Shown here: positions 23,655-32,472 of the stretch, piece after piece
Layout: each line of letters begins with the position of its first letter
Position numbering within the stretch: position 1 is the stretch's first letter
Source: an uncultured Eubacteriales bacterium
GTDB lineage: Bacteria > Bacillota > Clostridia > Lachnospirales > Lachnospiraceae
DNA: 39,092 nucleotides
Assembly: GCA_900314565.1 (NCBI GenBank)
Contig: OMVU01000002.1
Coordinates: 1 to 39,092 of the forward strand
Reading direction: 5' to 3'
Position numbers and translations under genes: made by a program
Notes under the pieces: generated by a model
What the model was told of the DNA's origin: nothing
The model's input: the letters and a program-made list of their open reading frames with translations, nothing else
Databases searched by the model: none

Positions 23655-24341
23655 TCAGCGTCTGTTGTTGAAAAATGAAGTGATGATTCCCGCCGACAGC
23701 AGCAGAAGGATCACCGGCCAGAACCGGATGACCACATGCGTGACCAGCGTGACGACTGCAAGCACAACAAGGACCGCCACAAGGATCCAGCCTAAGCAGC
23801 CCCAGTTAAAAGACCCGTCTGCCATACGGAAAAAACCGGCTGCAGCGTTCCGGTTATCTTCGATCGACTGTTCTGTCTTCTCAGCGCTCCCGCTCTCTCC
23901 TGTCCCGCCGTTGACTTCCTGCGGACCGGTCCTCTCAAAAAAACCGCCGTCCATTCCCTCGAAGGGATCTTCCTTCGGCATCTCCTCCTCCGGCACCTCT
24001 CCGAAATCTGTGTCCAGACCCCTGTCAGCGCTCTCATAGGCAGCCTCCCAGAATGAACCCGCCGATTCGCTCTCCCTCTGATACCGGGCCTCGGCCTTCC
24101 CCTGCTCGTAGGAACTCGTCGAGTAGTCCCGCCGGTCGCTTCCCGGCGCCTCAAGGATGTTCCTCGCGATCAGGATCGGATCGCCCAGCTGATCGGTGAC
24201 GGTCTCTTCATCCTTTCCGTCAGCGATCTCGGAATCGATATATCCTTCGTAATAACTGACCTGGTCGGCGACCTCAGCGGGGTTCGGTATCTCCTCCGAG
24301 AGTTTTGCGGCCAGGGCATCCAAAAATTCCTGTTTATTCAT
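23655..24341 (-). CDS. DUF1700 family membrane protein
   Basis: A 228-residue protein. Residues 1-70 match the DUF1700/HAAS-type head (MNKQEFLDALAAKLSEEIPN, SYYEGYIDSEIADG, LGDPILIARNILEAPG). A low-complexity acidic middle follows (about 75-165), then two close membrane spans (WGCLGWILVAVLVVLAVVTL and HVVIRFWPVILLLLSAGIIT). Such proteins often sit beside PadR-type regulators in membrane-stress operons; no PadR gene is adjacent here. The start is set by GGAGG seven bases before the ATG. Function unknown. Confidence 0.85.
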   Translation of the reverse strand: MNKQEFLDALAAKLSEEIPNPAEVADQVSYYEGYIDSEIADGKDEETVTDQLGDPILIARNILEAPGSDRRDYSTSSYEQGKAEARYQRESESAGSFWEAAYESADRGLDTDFGEVPEEEMPKEDPFEGMDGGFFERTGPQEVNGGTGESGSAEKTEQSIEDNRNAAAGFFRMADGSFNWGCLGWILVAVLVVLAVVTLVTHVVIRFWPVILLLLSAGIITSFFNNRR

Positions 24342-24424
24342 AGCACCTCCATCTGGCTGTGTTCCGTTCACATTCTATCACAGGTTCCGGATATCTGCCA
24401 TATATAAAAGGCCCGGCTGTGTAC

Positions 24425-24453
24425 AAAAAAAGGGCCACACCACCGTGTGACCC
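24425..24453 (-). terminator. Terminator of tRNA-Arg
   Basis: On the minus strand GGGTCACAC and GTGTGGCCC pair around GGTG and are followed by seven T, directly after the tRNA. Confidence 0.85.
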
Positions 24454-24455
24454 AA

Positions 24456-24529
24456 CGTTCGGGACAAGATTCGAACTCGCGACCTTCTGGTCCGTAGCCA
24501 GACGCTCTATCCAGCTGAGCTACCCGAAC
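24456..24529 (-). tRNA. tRNA-Arg, anticodon ACG
   Basis: The acceptor is GTTCGGG/CCCGAAC with discriminator G, the D-arm GCTC/GAGC, the anticodon stem TCTGG/CCAGA with loop CTACGGA (anticodon ACG, A34 to be edited to inosine), and the T-arm GCGAG-TTCGAAT-CTTGT. No CCA is encoded. Confidence 0.96.
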
Positions 24530-24557
24530 ATTTGCGAATTGCTTCGCAACAGATATT

Positions 24558-24586
24558 ATAATACTCTTACGGAAAGCCTTTGTCAA
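24558..24586 (-). promoter_or_regulatory. Promoter of tRNA-Arg
   Basis: On the minus strand a perfect TTGACA is 17 bases from TATTAT, about 29 bases before the tRNA. The rest of the gap up to 24766 shows no gene. Confidence 0.85.
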
Positions 24587-24766
24587 CAGGTAAAATACAT
24601 TTTTTGGACCCCTGTTCAAATCGGATTATTCGGAGCCCCGCAGAACATCTCTCACCGCCCTGATCCGAACATCTGCAGCCGGTGCTCAGACTCCCTGCAC
24701 CTGTCTTTTCCGGCGGACTGATCCATGCGTTCGCAGCCGGAGCTCAAAGGACATCCCCGGAAGCCT

Positions 24767-26248
24767 TCACTTAAGGAGCGCTCTCACCGCTTTCCCGTCG
24801 AACACGACCTCCGATACTCCGTCCACCTCGATCTGATAAAGGGCATTTGCCGCCATATGCTCCGCCGCCTGCTCGATATCGCGGATCCCGGTCCCTCCGC
24901 ACATCGCAACGACCGTGTCGAGTCCGTCCTCCGTGACAGAGATCTCGTCCTCCCGCATGCTCATGCGGCGGAGGATCTTCGGCAGGGCGTATTTTGAGAA
25001 AATGACCTTTTTCTCCTCTGCCGTATAATCCGGAAGGTCGATCACCGCAAATCTGGAGAGGAGCGGGGCGCTGATCAGGTCCCTGTCATTGGCTGTCGCA
25101 ATCGGGTATACGCCTGACGTCGGGATATTGCACTCGATATAATTATCCGTAAATCCGAGATTATCGAGAAGTGTCAGGAGTACATCGGCAGGATTTCCAT
25201 TTCCCTTTCCCGCCGCTGCCTTATCCAGCTCATTGATAATAAAGACCAGATTCGACTGGCCGGCCATGGAAAAAGCCTCCATGATAATGCCGGGCTTTGC
25301 GTTCGAATAGATCCTGGAGCTTCCCGTCAGCTGCTCAGGGTCATTGATCGAGCTCATGTCCAGGGTCGTCCAGGGCAGCCCGAGGATCCTCGCGACTGCG
25401 TAGGCGACCTGCGACTTCCCGGTCCCTGCAGGGCCGACAAGAAGAATTCCGTAGGCCGGAAGCGTATGCGTCCTGTTGATCTGAATGATCGTTTCGATAA
25501 TTCGCTGCTTTACCGATTCCATCCCATAGAGCTCAGCGTCCAGGATCTCCTTTGCGCGGACCGGATCGATCGAGTCGAACCAGTTGGTCTTCCACCGTAT
25601 GTTCAGCATGATGGAGAGCGCCCGCTGCGCGTGCCTGCGCTCCTCGGGCGTGACTTCGTTAGACCGGGCGACAGCGAGATTTCTCCTCGCCCAGAGACGG
25701 ATATTGTCGGGCAGCGTCCGTCCGGCACAGTTCAGGAAATCCGTGATGCTCTGGATGGACGTAAGCTTCATGCCGTCACCGTCCTCCTCCTGTTCCTCAT
25801 CCTCTGCCTCGGCGGACGGCGCATCGCTCGCAAAAAGACGGTCGATCATGAACTGCAGGAATCCGTCCTCCGCGGAAAGCCTTTTATCTCCGCCGAAGGC
25901 GATCTCCCTGATCCGATAGACCGCATATCCCTCCTCCGTATTTTTCCCGGACAGCCGCACATTGATGTGGTTCTCCCCGAGCCATTTGAGAAGACTTATG
26001 AACCGCGCGTCGATCCGCAGAATATCCGCACTGAGGCTTCCCCCGTCCTCCTTGAATTCAAAGGACGTCCTTCTGATCGGATTCGTGAAAATGCCGTTCG
26101 AGTGATGCTTCCACTCCCGCATTTTGTTGTCGATAATAAGGATAGGCCGCTCCGGGGACGCGTCCCGGGCGTTGGAAAAGAACACACTGTACGTGCAGAC
26201 AGGGGCCTTTCCGGCAGTCGTATCCCCTGAGAAATCAAACAAAGGCAT
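24767..26248 (-). CDS. Lon-like AAA+ ATPase lacking the protease domain
   Basis: A 493-residue protein. Residues 235-493 are an AAA+ module very like that of Lon: LDAELYGMESVKQRIIETI precedes Walker A GPAGTGKS (272-279), followed by the Lon-type GSSRIYSNAKPGIIMEAF, Walker B VFIINEL (335-341), sensor 1 ATAND, an arginine finger in PLLSRF, and sensor 2 GGTGIRDIEQAA. The Ser-Lys protease domain that should follow is absent; the protein ends at the small AAA+ lid. Walker B has Asn-Glu in place of Asp-Glu. Residues 1-230 are unrelated to the Lon N-domain and include an acidic segment (about 143-159). Start with GAGGTG upstream. Likely an unfoldase or regulator; partner unknown. Confidence 0.88.
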   Translation of the reverse strand: MPLFDFSGDTTAGKAPVCTYSVFFSNARDASPERPILIIDNKMREWKHHSNGIFTNPIRRTSFEFKEDGGSLSADILRIDARFISLLKWLGENHINVRLSGKNTEEGYAVYRIREIAFGGDKRLSAEDGFLQFMIDRLFASDAPSAEAEDEEQEEDGDGMKLTSIQSITDFLNCAGRTLPDNIRLWARRNLAVARSNEVTPEERRHAQRALSIMLNIRWKTNWFDSIDPVRAKEILDAELYGMESVKQRIIETIIQINRTHTLPAYGILLVGPAGTGKSQVAYAVARILGLPWTTLDMSSINDPEQLTGSSRIYSNAKPGIIMEAFSMAGQSNLVFIINELDKAAAGKGNGNPADVLLTLLDNLGFTDNYIECNIPTSGVYPIATANDRDLISAPLLSRFAVIDLPDYTAEEKKVIFSKYALPKILRRMSMREDEISVTEDGLDTVVAMCGGTGIRDIEQAAEHMAANALYQIEVDGVSEVVFDGKAVRALLK

Positions 26249-26354
26249 GTCTATTCACCTCGCATTAAAGTTCTGACGAAAGCCGGACGTCCCGGCCCGG
26301 AAAATGATCAAATTCTGTCGCCACCGCATGCATGCCTGCGGAAAGTCTACTGCT

Positions 26355-27347
26355 TCAATGACCGTTCGACGCGATGACCTTCTCCGCCATCTCCTGCGTC
26401 ATAAAGTCAAAAGCCAGAATGCCGACCATTTTTCCCTGCTCGAGCTCCGTCCCGAGGAACAGGGAATTCAGCTCCTCCGCATAGGCTCTGGGATGCGGGA
26501 TCTTAGAGCCGGTCATCGTGCTGAGGAAATTGATCGAAATCGTCCACTGATTCGCAGGACAGTTCGTAAGCGTATATTCAAACGCATTCCACTTATCCTG
26601 CACTGTATAGCGGTAACGGTCCTGGACCGCAACGACGAGCGAATCGTTGACATCCCGGACCGTAAACGGACTGGCCGCCTGTTCCCGGCCGCCCTGGTCC
26701 TTCCATTCCAGGTGCATTCCACCCTTCTCCCCTGCGTGGACCACGTCATCATAGCGCCTTGCCAGAATGATTTTTCCGCGCACAAGACCAAGATTGGGAA
26801 GATGATTTTCCGTATAGAATCGGTCCTCATGCGCACTGACGATCTCCTGGATCCCGGTCTGGACCTTTGCGGCATCGTCTTTTTCATTTTCCGTCTTGAT
26901 CGCCACGATGACCGTCTCAGACGGGTGCGCGTCAAGGAACTGCAGGACATCCTCGATGACCGCCGCGAACCGGATCTTTTCAGAGAACGGATTCGCGGAG
27001 GTCCTGCATTTTCCGAAATTGTTAAAAAGAATGAGCTCGTCACCCTGCAGACCGACGCGAATATCAAGATAGCGGCAGCCGACGAGGAGCTGGTCACCGA
27101 TCGTCAGATCCTGATTGCTGAGAAGATAGGACGGATAGCAGAATCGGGCTCCGCTCGAATGCGTGCCCGGTATGTTGATGCGGGCGATCGAAGTTCCGTC
27201 ATCGATCGCACCCATCCAGTCCGTGAGGGCAGCGTCGCTCTCCGGCGGTGTGTAGGATCTGAAAGCTCCTTCCATCACCGCAAAAGCACCTATGAAAATG
27301 AGGACCAGCACCACAAGCACTATATCAATGATTCGTTCTTTTTTCAT
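26355..27347 (-). CDS. PI-PLC-like phosphodiesterase family protein, membrane-anchored
   Basis: A 330-residue protein with an N-terminal signal anchor (IIDIVLVVLVLIFIGAFAVM, about 6-26), so the rest is outside the membrane. The X-domain of bacterial phosphatidylinositol-specific phospholipase C is visible: INIPGTHSSG (first catalytic His63), GCRYLDIRV (90-98), HPSETVIVAIKTEN, and TISINFLSTM near the end. Where the second catalytic His (usually HG) is expected, the sequence is LILFNNFGKCRTS, with Asn109-Asn110. It may be inactive or work differently. It lies 85 bases downstream of the propeller gene and 106 upstream of the ATPase on the same strand. Confidence 0.85.
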   Translation of the reverse strand: MKKERIIDIVLVVLVLIFIGAFAVMEGAFRSYTPPESDAALTDWMGAIDDGTSIARINIPGTHSSGARFCYPSYLLSNQDLTIGDQLLVGCRYLDIRVGLQGDELILFNNFGKCRTSANPFSEKIRFAAVIEDVLQFLDAHPSETVIVAIKTENEKDDAAKVQTGIQEIVSAHEDRFYTENHLPNLGLVRGKIILARRYDDVVHAGEKGGMHLEWKDQGGREQAASPFTVRDVNDSLVVAVQDRYRYTVQDKWNAFEYTLTNCPANQWTISINFLSTMTGSKIPHPRAYAEELNSLFLGTELEQGKMVGILAFDFMTQEMAEKVIASNGH

Positions 27348-27432
27348 AAATGCTCCTTCAGACCTGGATTTATTCCGAACAGATCTATTCCCGGTCGCCG
27401 CCCCATAAAGCGGGAAGTTTGAGTCAACTCAA

Positions 27433-29745
27433 TTAATCAAGCTTGAACCCGAACAGATTGCAGGATCTGGAGCCCACCACGACATAATTCTCGTACACCG
27501 CGGGCGAGGCTTCGATATTCTGCTCGCCGAGAGAGTATCTGCATTTCTCCTCTCCCGTCAGACCGTCGATCAGGAGCGCGTCCCCGCCAAATGTAAAGTA
27601 GAGGACCGCGCCGCTCCCGTCGCGATTATATACGCAGACCGGAGAAGACCAGGTATACGTGTCTGTCTGCTCCCAAACGATCTCGCCCGAATCCTTTCGC
27701 AGGCAGACCAGCTGACCGGTATAATAATCATTCGTCTTCGCGACCGTCACGTAGACATAATCGGAGAAATCATATTTTCCGACTGCGACCGTCGACTGAA
27801 TACCTCCCGAGACTCCTTCTTCAGAGTGGCATTCGAAGTCTGTCTGCCATACGATCTCGCCGTTCTCCGCGTCGATCTTCCAGATCGGGACGGGCGCCGT
27901 GGAGTCACTCCGCCATCCGAGATGGAAGGACGTTCCGACATAGAGGTAGAGGTGTCCGTTCTCGATGGAGAGGACCGGAGTCCCGTTGGAGTCATCCAGA
28001 ATATCCTGGACCCAGACAAGCTCCATTGTCCTTAAGTCAAGGCACATCATATTTCCGCCGTTGTCGCAGACAAAGAGATAGCCCTTGTAAACGCAGGCAG
28101 AATCTTCCATTCCGAGCCAGAAGCTGCCGTCACCCGAGCGGGTCCCGTAATAATGCCAGCGAATGATCTCGCCCGGATCGATGGAGACCACTCCCGCTGC
28201 CTCATCGTAGACGGAGTTGAGCTTTATGAGATAGAGAATTCCGCTCTCACCGGGATAAATGAGCGTATCTGTCTCCGCGTCCACCAGGGCGGAGGAGTCG
28301 AAAAAGCTGCAGCCCGGCCTGAGCGAGAACGGGTCGTCCGCGCCGAACTCGTACATAACGCTCTGGTCGATCAGATTGATGACAAAGACGTGGGAAACCC
28401 CGATATCGCTGTCATAGCCGGATCCGACGTAAAGGATCGGATATCCGCGCGGGTCGAGCGCGCCGGAGCCCTTAAATGTATATCCCAGATACAGCGCGTC
28501 GCGCGTAGACTCTCCTGTCCGGAGGTCATAGAAATAAATGTATCCGTCCAGGCAGGCATGAATGACCTCGACGAGCTCATCATCCTCCTTTGCCCAGTCG
28601 TACATGTTCATGGCTGCTTTCTGGGATCTTGTCCATTTCTCCATAAGGGGCTGACCGGTCCATCCGCTTCCGCTCCAGTTCCGGCCGCCGGAAGTCAGGC
28701 TGGTGATCCCCTTCGTCCAGATATTGCTGACAGTATAATTTTTCATATCGGCAAAGCCGTACTGCGGGCTGTTCCGGAAATTTGTCCCGCGGAAGGTGAC
28801 GATACCGTCAACAGCCGTGTAATCCTCCCCGACGCCGAACGTGATGTCTGTCCAGGGAGAAACCGAACTCCGATCCTCTATGAGCTCGTCGTTCTTCATG
28901 ACCTCAGTGTAAGCAATCAGCCTGGACGGGTCCGTATTCTCCGTGGAGTGAGGATGGAATTCAATCTCCTGATCCCTCACATTGGAGACATCTTTTCCTG
29001 CGGGGATCTGTGCAGGCGTGGGCGTCGCTGCAGGCGTACCGGTGGGATTCACTGTCGGAGTGACGGTCGGAGCTGCCTGCGTGACTGTCGGAGCCTGCGT
29101 GTTCCCGCCTGCTGCCGGCTTTACTGTCTGGCCGCTCTGAGATTCCGTCTGCGCTTTGGCGCTTTCCGCCTTCGACACACGCGATGCGTGGATCCTGCTG
29201 ATCGAAACAGCGACGACCAGGATAAAGAGCAGCGCACACGCGACAAGGATCTGCGTTCTTCGCCGAAGCTCCTCTTTCCGCCGTTTCATGAGCGCTTTTC
29301 TTCTCGCGTCAGATCTTTTCTGGCTCTCACGAGCTTCCTCCTGAGCCATAGTGCGCGCGGGGGCTGCTGCTTTCCCGGCCTGAACTTCGGTCCTGCCGGC
29401 TGACTTTGCGGTCTTTCTGCCGGAGGACGCACTGCTGCCTGACTGCACGGTCTTTCCGCTGTAAGACACACTGCTGCCTGACTTCGCGGTCTTTCTGCCG
29501 GAGGACACACTGCTGCCTGACTTCGCGGTCTTTCTGCCGGAGGACACACTGCTGCCTGACGAACGCGCTGTCTTTTCGAAGAGTTCTTCCTGAAGATCCG
29601 CTCTGCTTCCCGCAGAGGAACTGCGGACTGCTCTGTCCGGCGCTCTTCCGCTCTCAGTCCTTCGTCTTCCCGATCCGCTTCCCGATCTGGTCCCGGCGCG
29701 TTCTCTTCCCGCCCGGTCCGTACTTCTTTTTCTGCTATCCGGCAT
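27433..29745 (-). CDS. Membrane-anchored PQQ-like beta-propeller protein with basic Ser-rich tail
   Basis: A 770-residue protein. Residues 1-160 are disordered, basic and Ser/Gly/Arg-rich, with four 13-residue repeats of the GSSVSSGRKTAKS type (about 63-114). One membrane span is at about 165-183 (ILVACALLFILVVAVSISRI). A Thr/Pro linker (205-250) precedes an extracellular region with PQQ/quinoprotein-like propeller blades (VYKGYLFVCDNGGNMMCLDL, IWKIDAENGEIVWQTD, LVCLRKDSGEIVWEQ, NIEASPAVYENYVVVG). No catalytic dehydrogenase residues are evident; it may be an assembly or binding platform at the cell surface. Good GGGGGAGG before the ATG. First gene of the run with the PLC-like and ATPase genes. 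Confidence 0.85.
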   Translation of the reverse strand: MPDSRKRSTDRAGRERAGTRSGSGSGRRRTESGRAPDRAVRSSSAGSRADLQEELFEKTARSSGSSVSSGRKTAKSGSSVSSGRKTAKSGSSVSYSGKTVQSGSSASSGRKTAKSAGRTEVQAGKAAAPARTMAQEEARESQKRSDARRKALMKRRKEELRRRTQILVACALLFILVVAVSISRIHASRVSKAESAKAQTESQSGQTVKPAAGGNTQAPTVTQAAPTVTPTVNPTGTPAATPTPAQIPAGKDVSNVRDQEIEFHPHSTENTDPSRLIAYTEVMKNDELIEDRSSVSPWTDITFGVGEDYTAVDGIVTFRGTNFRNSPQYGFADMKNYTVSNIWTKGITSLTSGGRNWSGSGWTGQPLMEKWTRSQKAAMNMYDWAKEDDELVEVIHACLDGYIYFYDLRTGESTRDALYLGYTFKGSGALDPRGYPILYVGSGYDSDIGVSHVFVINLIDQSVMYEFGADDPFSLRPGCSFFDSSALVDAETDTLIYPGESGILYLIKLNSVYDEAAGVVSIDPGEIIRWHYYGTRSGDGSFWLGMEDSACVYKGYLFVCDNGGNMMCLDLRTMELVWVQDILDDSNGTPVLSIENGHLYLYVGTSFHLGWRSDSTAPVPIWKIDAENGEIVWQTDFECHSEEGVSGGIQSTVAVGKYDFSDYVYVTVAKTNDYYTGQLVCLRKDSGEIVWEQTDTYTWSSPVCVYNRDGSGAVLYFTFGGDALLIDGLTGEEKCRYSLGEQNIEASPAVYENYVVVGSRSCNLFGFKLD
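29402..29557 (-). repeat. Four tandem 39-bp repeats in the propeller gene
   Basis: Units start at 29402, 29441, 29480 and 29519. The last two are identical in all 39 bases, and the first differs by two; the second is more diverged. Each codes 13 residues (KSGSSVSSGRKTA type), so copy-number change keeps the frame. Confidence 0.9.
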
Positions 29746-29796
29746 GCTGCCTCCCCCGGACAGGTCCTCCCTGTCCTATTTTCACAGTTACTTTCC

Positions 29797-29825
29797 GAAA
29801 AAGACGCGCCTTCTTTTATGCGTCT
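29797..29825 (-). terminator. Terminator after dxs
   Basis: On the minus strand AGACGC and GCGTCT pair across a 12-base loop and are followed by TTTTT. It separates dxs from the propeller gene. Confidence 0.65.
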
Positions 29826-29840
29826 CCTGTGCCCTCATCT

Positions 29841-31715
29841 TTACTTTTTCCAATTTGTTCCGTCAAGCTTCTTCTCGATCTTCTCCATGATCGAATCACT
29901 GTCAATCCCCAGCACGCTCCGAAGCTTCGTCACATCTCCGTGCTCAACATAGTCATCCGGAAGCGTAATATTCATGACAGGGGTCTCCGGCCATTTCTGC
30001 TTCAGATAATCCGTGACCCGCTCTCCGAATCCGCCTGCCTTGACATTTTCCTCGAGCGTAATGAAAAACTGATGCGAAGGAGCCAGCCTGTCGATCACGT
30101 CCGTGTCGATCGGCTTGATAAATCTCCCGTTCACGAGAGAACAGCTGTATCCCTTCACTTTCAGCTTCTCCCGGATATGCTCCGCTGTACTTACCATGCT
30201 TCCCACAGCGATGAGTGCAATTTCCGATTCCTCGTACAGGATCTCCGCCTTGCCGTACGAAATCGGCTCGTCAAACTCCGTAAGCCCCTCGTAGGCCTTT
30301 CCTCTCGGGTAGCGGATCGCTGCAGGAGAATGGAGCGTAAATGCAAAACGGATCATCTCCGCGAGCTCACAGCAGTTCTTAGGCGCCATCACCGTCATGT
30401 TCGGGATGGAGGAAAGGTAGGTCAGATCAAATATGCCCTGATGCGTCTCCCCGTCTGCGCCGACCAAGCCCGCACGGTCTATACAGAAGACGACCGGCAG
30501 ATTCTGGAGACATACGTCCACGAGGATCTGATCATATGCCCTCTGAAGGAAGGACGAATAGACGGCAACGACCGGCCGAAGACCGGCGGCAGCCATCCCG
30601 GCAGCTGATGTGACCGCATGCTGCTCTGCAATTCCTACATCAAAGAACCGCTTCGGAAAGCGCTCGGCAAATGCCTTGAGGCCCGTCCCGTCGGGCATCG
30701 CGGCAGTCACCGCGACAATCTTCTTATTTTCTGAAGCAAGCTGACAGATCGTGTCCGAAAATACGCCCGTATAGGTCTTTCCTTCGGATTTTATTGCCTT
30801 ACCCGTCCTGACATCGAACTTTCCGACGCCGTGAAAGATCTCCGGATGCTTCTCTGCAGGCTCGTACCCCTTTCCCTTCTGCGTCAGCACATGGATCAGG
30901 ACCGTTCTCCTGATCTTCTTCGCCTCCCGCATGATCCGGGTAAGTTTCCGGATATCATGCCCGTCGACAGGCCCCAGATAAGTAATGCCCATATCCTCAA
31001 AGAGCATGCCGGGGACGAACATCTGCTTGATCGTATTCTTTGTCTTCGAGATCACGTTCACGACAGGTTCTCCGACATAGGGCACCCGCTTCAGTGAATC
31101 GGAAACATTCTGCTTCAGCTGATTGTAGCCCTCTCCCGCGCGCAGCTCGCTCAGGTATGTCGACATGCCGCCGACGTTGGGTGCTATGGACATGTTGTTG
31201 TCATTCAGGATGATAATAAAATTCGTTTTCCGCTCGCCTGCATTATTCAGGGCTTCGTATGCCATTCCCCCCGTCAGCGCGCCGTCTCCGATCACGGAAA
31301 TGACCCTGTATGCTTCTCCCAGAATATCTCTCGCCTGGACCATGCCAAGGCCGGCTGAGATCGAGGTCGAGCTGTGTCCGGTATCAAATACGTCGAACGG
31401 ACTCTCCTTCCGCTTCGGAAAACCGCTCATGCCCCCGTACTGCCGAAGCTCTCCGAACCCTTCCTTCCGTCCGCTCAGGATCTTGTGGGTGTAGGCCTGA
31501 TGCCCGACATCCCAGATCACCTTGTCCCTTGGAAGATCGAAGACGCGGTACAGGGCGATCGTCAGCTCCACAACACCCAGATTGGATGCCAGATGACCTC
31601 CTGTCTGACTGATCGTGCTGATCAGAAATTCGCGGATCTCTCCGGCAAGGATCTGCATTTCGTCATATGTAAGGTTCTTTATATCCTGAGGTTCGTTAAT
31701 GCGTTCAAGTATCAT
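29841..31715 (-). CDS. dxs: 1-deoxy-D-xylulose-5-phosphate synthase
   Basis: A 624-residue TPP enzyme that condenses pyruvate and glyceraldehyde 3-phosphate, the first step of the MEP isoprenoid pathway. TPP-binding motif GDGALTGGMAYEALNNAG with NDNNMSI (about 150-180); GHSSTSISAGLG near 113; the pyrimidine-domain motif DVGIAEQHAVTSAAG carries the catalytic Glu, and DRAGLVGADGETHQG follows. The C-terminal domain has the ENVKAGGFG motif. Length is normal. The ATG has GGTGG upstream, and a promoter TTGCAC-18-TATGAT lies about 90 bases before it. Confidence 0.97.
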   Translation of the reverse strand: MILERINEPQDIKNLTYDEMQILAGEIREFLISTISQTGGHLASNLGVVELTIALYRVFDLPRDKVIWDVGHQAYTHKILSGRKEGFGELRQYGGMSGFPKRKESPFDVFDTGHSSTSISAGLGMVQARDILGEAYRVISVIGDGALTGGMAYEALNNAGERKTNFIIILNDNNMSIAPNVGGMSTYLSELRAGEGYNQLKQNVSDSLKRVPYVGEPVVNVISKTKNTIKQMFVPGMLFEDMGITYLGPVDGHDIRKLTRIMREAKKIRRTVLIHVLTQKGKGYEPAEKHPEIFHGVGKFDVRTGKAIKSEGKTYTGVFSDTICQLASENKKIVAVTAAMPDGTGLKAFAERFPKRFFDVGIAEQHAVTSAAGMAAAGLRPVVAVYSSFLQRAYDQILVDVCLQNLPVVFCIDRAGLVGADGETHQGIFDLTYLSSIPNMTVMAPKNCCELAEMIRFAFTLHSPAAIRYPRGKAYEGLTEFDEPISYGKAEILYEESEIALIAVGSMVSTAEHIREKLKVKGYSCSLVNGRFIKPIDTDVIDRLAPSHQFFITLEENVKAGGFGERVTDYLKQKWPETPVMNITLPDDYVEHGDVTKLRSVLGIDSDSIMEKIEKKLDGTNWKK

Positions 31716-31745
31716 TACACACCACCGATTATTTCTAAGATTGAT

Positions 31746-31779
31746 CCTTTATCGCGCAATACTCGCAGCTTTACTCATA
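31746..31779 (+). repeat. Short interspersed repeat, copy C (partial)
   Basis: ATCGCGCAATACTCGCAGCTT matches copy B (ATCGCGCAATACTTGCGACTT) at 18 of 21 bases. It lies in the dxs leader, antisense to that gene. A shorter match, TTTATTCTTCATCGCGCA, is at 34113-34130. Confidence 0.4.
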
Positions 31780-31806
31780 TAAGGCGCTGGAAATCTCCCG
31801 TCTGCT

Positions 31807-31836
31807 ATCATACCATGATATCTGATGCATGTGCAA
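31807..31836 (-). promoter_or_regulatory. dxs promoter
   Basis: On the minus strand TTGCAC and TATGAT are 18 bases apart, with TG one base before the -10 (extended -10). It begins immediately after the stop codon of the glycosylase gene. Confidence 0.6.
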
Positions 31837-32364
31837 TCAGGAACGCTCCGGTGTCCCTGCTTCAAGGATCTCCCGCACAATTTTCCACTCCGCATAAAGA
31901 CGTTCAAAAGACCAGGCTGCATTCGCAGGAGAAGTGGACGGAAGGATCAGCGCATCCATTCCAAGCTCCTTTTTCTGGTATTTATCGTACATCTTCCCCG
32001 ATGTCCGGCCGTTCGTGATCACCGCGCGCAGATCTCCCGTTTCCTTTATCGTAAGAAGGTTCGAGGGAACTGCATTTTTTATGGAGCTGTCGGAGGAACC
32101 CACGATATCACATGCGAAGATCACATCCCACATCGCGATCCCGTGCGACAGGGCAAACTCCCGCTTCTCTTCCACGGACCGGAACGGAGGTCTTTCAAAG
32201 ATCGCGGCCATGAGCGGCCAGAAACGGTTCTGCGGATGTCCGTAGAAGAAATTGGCCTCCCTTGACTTTACGGACGGGAAGGAGCCGAGGATGAGGATCC
32301 TGGAATTCTCATCGTAGAGAGGCGGGATCGGGTGAACGATATGGAGATATTCCCGGTTTTTCAT
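31837..32364 (-). CDS. DNA-deoxyinosine glycosylase-like protein (uracil-DNA glycosylase superfamily)
   Basis: A 175-residue member of the UDG superfamily that probably removes deaminated purines (hypoxanthine) from DNA. The N-terminal HPIPPLYDENSRILILGSFP leads to SVKSREANFFYGHPQNRFWP (about 31-50), the family active-site block, and LPSTSPANAAW is the second conserved loop. The start is MKNREYL, fixed by GGAGG seven bases upstream; the frame opens 20 codons earlier. It lies between the PRTase gene and dxs on the same strand. Substrate specificity is inferred from family. Confidence 0.87.
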   Translation of the reverse strand: MKNREYLHIVHPIPPLYDENSRILILGSFPSVKSREANFFYGHPQNRFWPLMAAIFERPPFRSVEEKREFALSHGIAMWDVIFACDIVGSSDSSIKNAVPSNLLTIKETGDLRAVITNGRTSGKMYDKYQKKELGMDALILPSTSPANAAWSFERLYAEWKIVREILEAGTPERS

Positions 32365-32472
32365 AGGCAGTCCTCCAGGATTCCTGTTGCAAGACACAGT
32401 GAGGGAGCCGCGCACAGCCTGCACCGTACGTGACCCCCTCTATAAGAATTCATCAAATCAAAGGCACACGGC

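Noticed and set aside
24368-24619. 83-codon minus-strand frame
   Set aside because: It is the translated tRNA-Arg gene with its promoter and terminator.
29402-29557. CRISPR-like array
   Set aside because: The repeats are tandem without spacers and lie inside a coding frame.
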